Below, piece by piece: positions 17,787 through 25,546 of a stretch of 64,000 nucleotides of DNA. Location of the stretch: assembly GCA_900551445.1 (NCBI GenBank), contig URWA01000017.1, positions 5,049-69,048 on the forward strand, written 5' to 3'. Source of the DNA: an uncultured Bacteroides sp. Lineage in GTDB: Bacteria; Bacteroidota; Bacteroidia; Bacteroidales; Bacteroidaceae. Position 1 is the stretch's first letter, and every line of letters starts with the position of its first letter. The notes beneath the pieces were generated by a model. It was not told the DNA's origin. It ran no database searches and saw nothing but the letters and a program-made list of their open reading frames with translations. Made by a program: the position numbers and the translations under genes.

Positions 17787-20700
17787 TTAGAAAGTTACAC
17801 TTAAACCAAATGAAATAGTCTTGGAAAGAGGATAGGTACAGCCGTCCCAATCACCCACACCGATTGTTTCGGGGTCGAAAGTCTTGCACAAACCCGTAAA
17901 TGTCAACAAGTTTTCTGCCGACACAAAGAGGCGCAGGTTGTTCACATAGAATTTCTTGGTCAATCCAGCCGGAAGCGTATAACCCAATGTCACGTTCTTC
18001 AAACGTACATACGACGCATCCTGCAGATAGCGGCTCTGGGCACGCCGGTTCTTGTCACTGTTCATCGGACGCGGATAATATCCGTCGACGTTCGCACCGA
18101 GCGGATTCTTCGTATCTTCCGGACGGAAGTAGTCCAAATGAGGCTTAAAGAAGTTAGTCTGCCAGTACCCCACAGAACCCCAGAACATCGTAGCGCCGGA
18201 GCCAGGCATATAGTCCCGCTTCAAGGTACCCTGGAAAAAGACTTTCAAATCAAAGCCTTTCCATGCCGCATCAAAGTTAAGTCCGAAATTATAGCGTGGA
18301 GTACTGTTTCCCAGCAACACTTTGTCTCCATGGTCATCCAATGTATTGGCTCCTTGGCTTACTCCATCCTTTCCGTCAAGGTTGGCATACATGATATCTC
18401 CTGCCCCCCAGTTGTCGCCCCATGACGGTTTGGCCGTTTTCAGATGATTGTCCATTTCTTCCTGTGTCTTGGCGATGCCCACAGTCTGATATCCCCAGAT
18501 ATCTCCCAGATGGGCTCCTTCGTAGTACCGCTGTTCAAGGTCTTTCGACGGATTAGGATACTTGTCAATCACTACCTGATTATCCGAAAGGGCCAGCGTA
18601 ATTCCATAACGGAAGTCCTTGATCTGGTCTCTCCAGCTCACCTGAAGTTCCCATCCCTTGGATGTCATGTCCAGGTTGTTCACATCCGGCACCGCAATAC
18701 CCAGCACTCCCGGAAGTTCCATACCCGGTCCGACCATATCTTTCGATTTTCTCTGGAAATAATCAAAATTCAAGTTCAAACGATTTTCGAACAAGCCTAA
18801 GTCGAATCCTAAATCGAGCGTCTGCGTCTTCTCCCAACCCAGCAAAGCGGAAACCAGCTTGCCCTCAGAGGAAGTGTTCGGTTTTTGCCCATTGACAACC
18901 CATCCGCCGCTACTTGGGCGATAATTAATAATCCGGTAGAAAGGATACCAGTTGTCTGTATTCTGGTTACCCAGTTCTCCCCATGAGCCACGAATCTTCA
19001 AGGTATTCACAATCTGTGAATAAGGTTCGAAGAAAGCCTCACGCGCCACATTCCATCCCGCAGAGAAAGACGGGAACACATTCCATCGCTTGTTTCTCAG
19101 GAAACGGGAAGTACCATCGTAACGGACATTGGCCTCCAGCAGATAACGTTCCTTATAATCATAGTTCACACGACCGAAAAATCCCACAGTAGCCCATTCG
19201 GCATACCCGCCGCTTACCTGGGCATTCGTCGTGGTAGTATTCAACGTGGGGAGTCCGGCAATAATGCCATCTTGCCGGGCATTCATGTCGCGCCGCTTAA
19301 ACAGTTCGCTCTGGAAACCGGCCATGAATTTCATGTGATGTCCGCGTTTGGTCTCCAAGCTATATTCCGTAAAAATGTTCGGATTAAAGAAATTACTCTT
19401 AAAGGCGTATTCCGACACACTGCTCGTCCTATTGGCGATTACGAACGGATTTTTATTTGAATCATAACCATACACGGTCTGAAAATCCGTATGCGCAAAG
19501 TAATTGTTGATCCGATAGTTCAGCTCCACCGTGGTTTTCCAGTTCTTTATCGGCTCAATAAGAAACTGAAGCTGCTGGGCAATGACATCCGACTGTGTCT
19601 TGTAACGTCCGCCCTGAGTCAACTGATACACCTTGGACTCCTGCGTATAATATCCGTTCGGGTCCTTCAACGGAATCACCGGCCAATACCGGCATACATC
19701 AAAATAAAATACATTCGAACGGTTGTTACCTGCACTGGCAAACGAAGGAGCATCATAGTCCGAGCGGTTGAAACGAATACTGTAACCCACTTTCAACCAT
19801 TTGGCCAGTTCCGCATTGATTTTTCCAGTAAAAGAATAACGCTGTTTGCCGTCATCCCCATATTTCAGCAATCCACCCTCATTCAGGTAATTCGCCGACA
19901 AATAATACTGCATGACTTCCGTACCCCCGTTCACGCTCAGGGCATGTTCATGCGTAAAGCTGTTTCCAAACAATTCATGCAACCAGTCCGTATTGGCCGC
20001 GGGCATCATGTCCTTTCGTTCCGGGTCATCGAATGCATTCCATCGCCCGGAATTTTCAGCCCACATGAAAGGAGCCGACTCGTCTTTCTGATGAGCCAGA
20101 ATCTGCTGCAATTTGTTCTCACTGTACATCGGAGCCTCTCCGTTGTTTGCCATCTGGTCGTTTACAGCCAAGGCAAAACTATAAGAATCGGCCATGTGAG
20201 GCATGTTAAGCGGCGACTTGAAACGGAAATTGTTGTTGTAATTCACACTCGGTTTGCCCGATTTGCCTTTCTTGGTCGTGATGAGCACGACTCCCCCCGG
20301 AGCACGCGAACCATAAATCGACGAGGCAGCCGCATCTTTCAACACGGAGATATTCTCGATATCCTGCGGATTGATGGCATTGATATCGCCTTCCATCCCG
20401 TCAATCAGCACAAGAGGAGTCACGGAAGACCCTTTACCGATAGTACCCGTACCACGAATGTTGAACACCTTGTTTCCTTTCAAGGAACCTCCATCGGAAC
20501 TGGTAGAGATATTCATGCCAGGCACTACTCCTTGAAGCGCCTCTACCGTAGAACTCACCGGACGCGAAGTAATTTCTTTCGCATTCACTGAAGAAACGGC
20601 ACCCGTGACATTCACCTTTTTCTGCGTACCAAAAGCAACGACCACCACCTCTTCCAGAGCCTGTGTGTCATCTCTCAACACAATGTTGAGCGGCTGGCCA

Positions 20701-21008
20701 GACCAAACAATTTCTTGTGTGACATAACCCACGAAAGAAACTTCAATGACAGCCCCTTTTTTCACACCGGCAATCTCGAATTCGCCATCCAGTCCGGTGA
20801 TACTTCCCACCGTACTGCCTTTTACTACTACAGATGCACCTATCACGACCTCACCCGTGGCATCTTTCACTACACCCTTACAAGGATTCATTTGTTGAAC
20901 TACATCTGTTCCTGCCATACCCGCATAGGAAGATGAAGCAACTGCTGTTCCGGTCGCCAACAACCCTAGGGACCACAGCATACCTACTGTTTTGATTTTT
21001 TTAATCAT
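17787..21008 (-). CDS. SusC/RagA-family TonB-linked outer membrane transporter
   Basis: 1073-residue TonB-dependent importer. Order of parts: signal peptide (1-25), CarboxypepD_reg-like domain (about 45-120), TonB-box region EEVVVVAFGTQKK, plug domain with RGTGTIG, PLVLIDGM and GVVLITTKKGKSG, then a 22-strand barrel ending in the aromatic-terminated SKTISFGLSVTF. It forms a pedal-bin complex with the SusD encoded just downstream. A promoter with both -33 and -7 elements is at 21157-21187, leaving a leader of about 140 bases. Confidence 0.96.
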   Translation of the reverse strand: MIKKIKTVGMLWSLGLLATGTAVASSSYAGMAGTDVVQQMNPCKGVVKDATGEVVIGASVVVKGSTVGSITGLDGEFEIAGVKKGAVIEVSFVGYVTQEIVWSGQPLNIVLRDDTQALEEVVVVAFGTQKKVNVTGAVSSVNAKEITSRPVSSTVEALQGVVPGMNISTSSDGGSLKGNKVFNIRGTGTIGKGSSVTPLVLIDGMEGDINAINPQDIENISVLKDAAASSIYGSRAPGGVVLITTKKGKSGKPSVNYNNNFRFKSPLNMPHMADSYSFALAVNDQMANNGEAPMYSENKLQQILAHQKDESAPFMWAENSGRWNAFDDPERKDMMPAANTDWLHELFGNSFTHEHALSVNGGTEVMQYYLSANYLNEGGLLKYGDDGKQRYSFTGKINAELAKWLKVGYSIRFNRSDYDAPSFASAGNNRSNVFYFDVCRYWPVIPLKDPNGYYTQESKVYQLTQGGRYKTQSDVIAQQLQFLIEPIKNWKTTVELNYRINNYFAHTDFQTVYGYDSNKNPFVIANRTSSVSEYAFKSNFFNPNIFTEYSLETKRGHHMKFMAGFQSELFKRRDMNARQDGIIAGLPTLNTTTTNAQVSGGYAEWATVGFFGRVNYDYKERYLLEANVRYDGTSRFLRNKRWNVFPSFSAGWNVAREAFFEPYSQIVNTLKIRGSWGELGNQNTDNWYPFYRIINYRPSSGGWVVNGQKPNTSSEGKLVSALLGWEKTQTLDLGFDLGLFENRLNLNFDYFQRKSKDMVGPGMELPGVLGIAVPDVNNLDMTSKGWELQVSWRDQIKDFRYGITLALSDNQVVIDKYPNPSKDLEQRYYEGAHLGDIWGYQTVGIAKTQEEMDNHLKTAKPSWGDNWGAGDIMYANLDGKDGVSQGANTLDDHGDKVLLGNSTPRYNFGLNFDAAWKGFDLKVFFQGTLKRDYMPGSGATMFWGSVGYWQTNFFKPHLDYFRPEDTKNPLGANVDGYYPRPMNSDKNRRAQSRYLQDASYVRLKNVTLGYTLPAGLTKKFYVNNLRLFVSAENLLTFTGLCKTFDPETIGVGDWDGCTYPLSKTISFGLSVTF

Positions 21009-21156
21009 AATATTTTTTTTAAGGTTACGACATTCTCCCCAAGACGAACGGGGAAGAATTCCTGCAAAAAATAAATTAAATGAATAATAGTTAGTTTATT
21101 CTAGTTTTCAATTGTCTAGCCTATGTCAAAATGAAATCCTCACGATTTCGTATTTG

Positions 21157-21187
21157 CAAAAATATACATAAATCTTCCACCGCAAAA
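21157..21187 (-). promoter_or_regulatory. Promoter of the susC-susD operon
   Basis: Minus-strand TTTTG (21187-21183), an 18-base spacer and TATTTTTG (21164-21157): a close match to the Bacteroidetes TTTG / TAnnTTTG promoter. Confidence 0.7.
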
Positions 21188-21281
21188 CACCTTCTACCTT
21201 TTCACCCTAAAACGTACATCTTCCCAGAATATGGAGAACAAATCAAAACAATAATAATCAACGCATTAGCATCATATAAAA

Positions 21282-21318
21282 GATTGGAAGATGTACATCT
21301 TCATGCATAATTCCAATC
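21282..21318. promoter_or_regulatory. Nested palindrome upstream of the susC promoter, possible regulator site
   Basis: A perfect 16-bp palindrome GAAGATGTACATCTTC (21287-21302) lies inside a wider pair GATTGGAA (21282-21289) / TTCCAATC (21311-21318). A further copy of GTACATCTTCC occurs at 21214-21224. The palindrome is about 95 bases upstream of the -33 element, a distance usual for activator sites of polysaccharide-utilization loci. Which protein binds is unknown. Confidence 0.45.
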
Positions 21319-21460
21319 ATAAACAGACCATAAGTTCTACGCTTTCTCTTTCCAGCAATCTATAAATCATACCTGAAAAGCCCTTCCCTAAAAACAAAGT
21401 TTTCAGCAAAAGACTATCCATGAAAACCTCAAGAAGACATTTCCCGAATTCCTTTCCATC

Positions 21461-21553
21461 TTTTAGGTTTCCCCATCCAGAACCGTATGTTTCCCTTCCG
21501 CGAAACGTACGGCTCCGCTCCGGAAAACGTATGTTTTCCGATAGGGAAACATA
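21461..21553. repeat. Dispersed palindromic repeat, copy A
   Basis: A 93-base element that aligns without gaps to the reverse complement of 41117-41209 (73 of 93 identical by hand count). It contains several GTTTCC / GGAAAC inverted units and ends in near-symmetric AGGTTTCCC / GGGAAAC borders. No coding capacity. It lies between a terminator and a promoter. Confidence 0.75.
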
Positions 21554-21602
21554 GAAAACGACACGTGGAATGACTCTTTATGTACTGGAGTTTACAAAAA
21601 AA

Positions 21603-21631
21603 CGTCCTGAACCTTTTTCAGATTCAGGACG
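21603..21631 (-). terminator. Terminator of the AspT-like transporter gene
   Basis: CGTCCTGAA / TTCAGGACG stem with a T run on the minus strand, 27 bases after the stop codon. Confidence 0.85.
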
Positions 21632-21657
21632 CTCCTTTTATTTCACACGCACGAAAC

Positions 21658-23337
21658 TTATCCCGCCATCAGCAAGACAAGCAACTGTGCGGTCAGAATA
21701 CGCAAGAACATGCTCAACGGATATACCGTAGAATAGCCTACAGCCGGTGCATCGTTACCTGCTATCTGGTTGGCGTATGCCAAGGCAGGAGGGTCGGTGT
21801 TGCTACCGGCAATCAGACCCATCAAGGTGAAGTAATTCACCCGATGATGCCAGCGGGCTACAATACCTGTAATAATCAACGGAATGAATGTAATCAGGAA
21901 ACCGATTCCGACGTAAAGCACGCCATCGCCTTCCACTACCATCTGCACGAAGTTCTCACCGGCCTTAATTCCTACACTGGCCAGGAAGAGTACCAATCCC
22001 ACTTCACGCAGCATCAGGTTGGCACTCATCGTGGTATAGGTGACCAGTTTCACCTTGTGACCGAAACGGCCAATCAGGATGGAAATAATCAGCGGACCAC
22101 CGGCCAAACCCAGTTTTACCGGAGTCGGCATGCCCGGAATGGCAATCGGCAGACTACCGAACAGGATACCGCAGAGGATACCCACAAAGATGGTCACGAT
22201 GTTCGGATGATCCAGACGGCGCAACTGGTTACCCAGCAAGTTGGCCACCCGCTCGATGGCATCCTGCGGACCGACCACCATCACACGGTCGCCCACCTGC
22301 AGACGCAGCTGACGGGCCGCAAACAAGTCCATACCCGAACGGTTGACACGCGTCACGTTCACTCCATACATGCTACTAAAGTGAAGTTCTCCCAAAGTCT
22401 TTCCGTTGATGTTCGGCTGTGTCACCAAAATACGACGGGAAACCATCGGCTTGTCCTGCTGGCTTGCCGCTTCCCAGTCCTGCTCAATCTTCGGACCGAT
22501 GAAAGCCATAATCGCCTCGGAATCATCTTCGGCACACACCACGAACATACGGTCGCCCAAACGAAGCACCGTATTGGCATTCGGCGTAATCATGTGTCCA
22601 TCCTGTATGATACGTGTACACACAAAGTCGCGCGCCAGGAAGTTCTGTACCTGCGACAACGTCTTGCCGCTCAAAGCCTCATTCTGCACCTTCAAGGAGA
22701 TGGTGTAAGGTTTCATGTGAGGATTTGCCTCTTCTTCTTTCTGGATTTCATCGCTGTCCTGCTTCACGTCTACCCGGCAGATATAACGGATAAGAATCAT
22801 GGAAAGAATGATACCCATCACGCCCAACGGATAAGCGCAGGCATATCCCATGGCAATTTCAGGACCTTGATAATGCAGCTGCTGCAATGCCTCGTTGGCC
22901 GCACCAAGTCCCGGTGTATTGGTCACCGCTCCACAAAGAATACCCACCATCATCGGGATGTCTACCCTTCCCTGCAAGGCAAAATACAGAATCAGTGCCA
23001 CTGCAATATTCAGGAACACAATTCCCACCGCCAGCAGGTTGAGCGTGATACCTCCTCGCTTGAACGAAGAAAAGAAGGAAGGACCGACCTGAAGTCCGAT
23101 ACAGAAGACAAAGAGAATCAGTCCGAAGTCTTGTACGAAAGAAAGAATAGCCGGATTTCCGGTAAACCCGAAGTGTCCTGCCAAGATTCCGACAAACAAG
23201 ACGAATGTAACTCCCAGCGAAATGCCGAAGAATTTAATTTTTCCCAACAATACCCCCGCCGCAATCACAAAAGCATAGAGTGCTACGATATGCGCTATAG
23301 AGTTGGGATTCGTCAATAAATCTTGTAGCCAATTCAT
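21658..23337 (-). CDS. AspT/YidE-type putative transporter with two TrkA-C domains
   Basis: 559-residue inner membrane protein of the aspartate:alanine exchanger family (AspT, YidE, YbjL). Two duplicated membrane halves (about residues 1-180 and 385-559) flank two cytosolic RCK-C/TrkA-C domains (about 200-375; LSQVQNFLARDFVCTRI and RLQVGDRVMVVGPQD). Conserved QVGPSFFSSFKRGG and GSNTDPPALAYA segments fit. Substrate is unknown; the TrkA-C domains suggest gating by a small ligand. Single-gene transcript with its own promoter and terminator. Confidence 0.88.
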   Translation of the reverse strand: MNWLQDLLTNPNSIAHIVALYAFVIAAGVLLGKIKFFGISLGVTFVLFVGILAGHFGFTGNPAILSFVQDFGLILFVFCIGLQVGPSFFSSFKRGGITLNLLAVGIVFLNIAVALILYFALQGRVDIPMMVGILCGAVTNTPGLGAANEALQQLHYQGPEIAMGYACAYPLGVMGIILSMILIRYICRVDVKQDSDEIQKEEEANPHMKPYTISLKVQNEALSGKTLSQVQNFLARDFVCTRIIQDGHMITPNANTVLRLGDRMFVVCAEDDSEAIMAFIGPKIEQDWEAASQQDKPMVSRRILVTQPNINGKTLGELHFSSMYGVNVTRVNRSGMDLFAARQLRLQVGDRVMVVGPQDAIERVANLLGNQLRRLDHPNIVTIFVGILCGILFGSLPIAIPGMPTPVKLGLAGGPLIISILIGRFGHKVKLVTYTTMSANLMLREVGLVLFLASVGIKAGENFVQMVVEGDGVLYVGIGFLITFIPLIITGIVARWHHRVNYFTLMGLIAGSNTDPPALAYANQIAGNDAPAVGYSTVYPLSMFLRILTAQLLVLLMAG

Positions 23338-23364
23338 AGATATTAAATTATTTTATTCGGAAGG

Positions 23365-23372
23365 CAAATGTA
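23365..23372 (-). promoter_or_regulatory. -7 box of the AspT-like transporter gene
   Basis: TACATTTG on the minus strand, 27 bases before the start codon. Confidence 0.55.
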
Positions 23373-23554
23373 ACCAATTAAAAACAACAGGACAAACTTT
23401 TCTTTCTTTTTTCACCACAGCATTCCCTGATGAGTATATTGCATACACTTTTTTCTCCATACAAATAGCAATCCGCACATTTGCCGGTTGCAGTTTTTTA
23501 GCCTTTCCGAGCAGGAAAAAAGAACGAATGTAGAATAAAGAATCGGAAAATTTG

Positions 23555-23562
23555 TATATTTG
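23555..23562 (+). promoter_or_regulatory. -7 box of mutA-mutB
   Basis: TATATTTG, 66 bases before the mutA start. I looked for a cobalamin riboswitch in the leader and saw no B12-box. Confidence 0.55.
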
Positions 23563-23628
23563 CCCATGCAGGTAACCAACCTACACAATAATTTTAAATC
23601 TGAATATCAACAAAAACACTAATTCACT

Positions 23629-25536
23629 ATGGCAGATAGTAAAGAAAAACTCTTTTCAGATTTTCCGCCCGTGTCTACCCAAGAATGGATGGACAAAATT
23701 ATGGTCGACCTGAAGGGAGCCGATTTTGAGAAAAAGTTGGTATGGAAAACCAACGAGGGTTTCAAAGTGAAACCGTTCTACCGTCAAGAAGATTTGGAAG
23801 GCCTGAAAACCACGGAAGGACTTCCCGGACAGTACCCTTATATAAGAGGTATAAAGAAAGACGACAACACTTGGTTCATCCGTCAGGATATTACGGTGGA
23901 GGATGCAGCCGAAGCCAACGCGAAAGCCCTTGACATCTTAAACAAAGGAGTCGATTCACTCGGATTCCAGATTAAGGCCAAAGAACTCAGTGCCGAATAC
24001 CTCGACACCCTGCTGAAAGATATCTGCTGCGAATGTATCGAACTGAACTTCTCTACCTGCCAACGCCATACCCTGCAACTGGCGCAGTTGCTGGTAGCTT
24101 ACTTCCAGAAAAAAGGTTATGCACCCGAAAAACTGAAAGGTTCGCTGAACTTCGACCCCATCAGCAAAATGATGCAGAAAGGGAAAGATGTGAGCGCCGT
24201 CATCGCCACCGGAAAAGAGCTGGTGGAAACACTGGCCGGATATCCGCATTTCCGTTGCATCGCTGTCAACTCGGTACAGCTGAACAATGCCGGAGCTTAC
24301 ATTTACCAGGAACTGGGATATGCACTGGCTTGGGGAAATGAATACCTCAACCAGCTGGTGGAAGCCGGCGTACCCGCCGCACTGGCTGCCAAAAAAATCA
24401 AATTCAATTTCGGCATCAGCTCCAACTACTTCATGGAAATTGCCAAATTCCGTGCGGCACGTATGCTGTGGGCCGACATCGTAAAACAATATCAGCCGAA
24501 ATGTCCGCGCACGGACTGTAAGAATACAGGAGCCGACGGCACTTGCTACTGTGCCTGCAAGATGGTAGCTCATGCAGAAACTTCCAACTTCAACCTCACT
24601 CTGTTCGATGCACACGTCAACCTGCTCCGCACACAGACCGAGGCCATGAGTGCGGCCATCGCCGGTGTAAATTCCATCACCGTTTCGCCGTTTGACAAGA
24701 CTTACGAAACGCCGAACGATTTCTCTGAACGTATCGCCCGCAACCAGCAACTGCTGTTAAAAGAAGAATCTCATCTGAACCGCATCGTCGACCCGGCTGC
24801 CGGTTCTTATTATATTGAAAACCTGACTGTCTCCATCGCGAAAGAGGCTTGGAAACTTTTCCTGGCCGTGGAAGAAGCGGGAGGCATGCTGCAAGCGGTC
24901 AAAGCGGGCAGCGTACAGGAGGCTGTAAACCAGAGTAACAAGGCCCGTCACGAAGCGGTATCCAAACGGAAAGAAATTCTGCTAGGAACCAACCAGTATC
25001 CGAACTTCAACGAACTGGCCGGCGACAAACGCCCGCTGGACGGATGTACGAAATGCGGATGCGGAGGTCATGAAGAAGAGGAAACGGCTTTGGTTAAACT
25101 GCAGACGGCACGTGCGGCCAGCGAATTCGAGGCTCTCCGCCTGGAGACTGAGAACTCCGGCAAGCGTCCGAAGGCCTTCATGCTGACCATCGGCAACCTG
25201 GCCATGCGTCAGGCCCGTGCCCAGTTCTCCTGCAACTTCCTGGCTTGTGCGGGGTATCAGGTCATCGACAACCTGGGATTTGCCAGCATTGAAGAAGGTA
25301 TCGAAGCGGCCATGAAGGCGCAAGCCGACATCGTGGTGCTCTGCTCCAGTGACGATGAATATGCCGAATATGCCATTCCTGCCTTCAAGGCCCTCAACGG
25401 ACGTGCCATGTTTATCGTGGCAGGTGCTCCGGCCTGCATGGAAGAACTGAAAGCTGCCGGCATTGAGAACTTCATCCATGTACGCTGCAACGTGCTGGAA
25501 ACTTTACGCGAATACAACCGCAAACTCTTATCTTGA
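23629..25536 (+). CDS. mutA: Methylmalonyl-CoA mutase small subunit
   Basis: Non-catalytic partner of MutB in the B12-dependent rearrangement of succinyl-CoA and methylmalonyl-CoA, a step of propionate formation. 635 residues: an N-terminal mutase-type barrel (FPPVSTQEWMDKI start, NRIVDPAAGSYYIE) and a C-terminal B12-binding-like domain that lacks the DxHxxG cobalt-ligand motif, as expected for the small subunit. Residues about 290-310 and 465-478 contain clusters of Cys (CPRTDCKNTGADGTCYCACK; CTKCGCGG), seen in Bacteroidetes MutA; a metal-binding role is only a guess. mutB begins 10 bases downstream. Confidence 0.95.
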   Translation: MADSKEKLFSDFPPVSTQEWMDKIMVDLKGADFEKKLVWKTNEGFKVKPFYRQEDLEGLKTTEGLPGQYPYIRGIKKDDNTWFIRQDITVEDAAEANAKALDILNKGVDSLGFQIKAKELSAEYLDTLLKDICCECIELNFSTCQRHTLQLAQLLVAYFQKKGYAPEKLKGSLNFDPISKMMQKGKDVSAVIATGKELVETLAGYPHFRCIAVNSVQLNNAGAYIYQELGYALAWGNEYLNQLVEAGVPAALAAKKIKFNFGISSNYFMEIAKFRAARMLWADIVKQYQPKCPRTDCKNTGADGTCYCACKMVAHAETSNFNLTLFDAHVNLLRTQTEAMSAAIAGVNSITVSPFDKTYETPNDFSERIARNQQLLLKEESHLNRIVDPAAGSYYIENLTVSIAKEAWKLFLAVEEAGGMLQAVKAGSVQEAVNQSNKARHEAVSKRKEILLGTNQYPNFNELAGDKRPLDGCTKCGCGGHEEEETALVKLQTARAASEFEALRLETENSGKRPKAFMLTIGNLAMRQARAQFSCNFLACAGYQVIDNLGFASIEEGIEAAMKAQADIVVLCSSDDEYAEYAIPAFKALNGRAMFIVAGAPACMEELKAAGIENFIHVRCNVLETLREYNRKLLS

Positions 25537-25546
25537 ATTGCACACT

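Larger units (their letters stand above)
21009..21657. other. Structured 650-base intergenic region upstream of susC
   Basis: No gene seen. From left to right it carries the susC leader and promoter (21157-21187), a half site and a nested palindrome (21214-21318), a 93-bp dispersed repeat (21461-21553), and the terminator of the AspT-like transporter (21603-21631). The stretch 21320-21460 shows nothing I recognise. Confidence 0.7.

Noticed and set aside
21214..21296. Invertible promoter flanked by the GTACATCTTCC inverted repeats
   Set aside because: The 61 bases between the repeats contain no promoter; the susC promoter lies outside at 21157-21187, and no recombinase gene is near.
21580..23319. 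579-codon open frame antisense to the AspT-like transporter
   Set aside because: Its product is rich in His, Gln and Arg with no domain, the mirror of codon use in the transporter on the other strand. The transporter shows family motifs and its own promoter and terminator.
23338..23628. Possible cobalamin riboswitch before mutA
   Set aside because: No B12-box or matching fold seen; the region has only a -7 box and plain leader.
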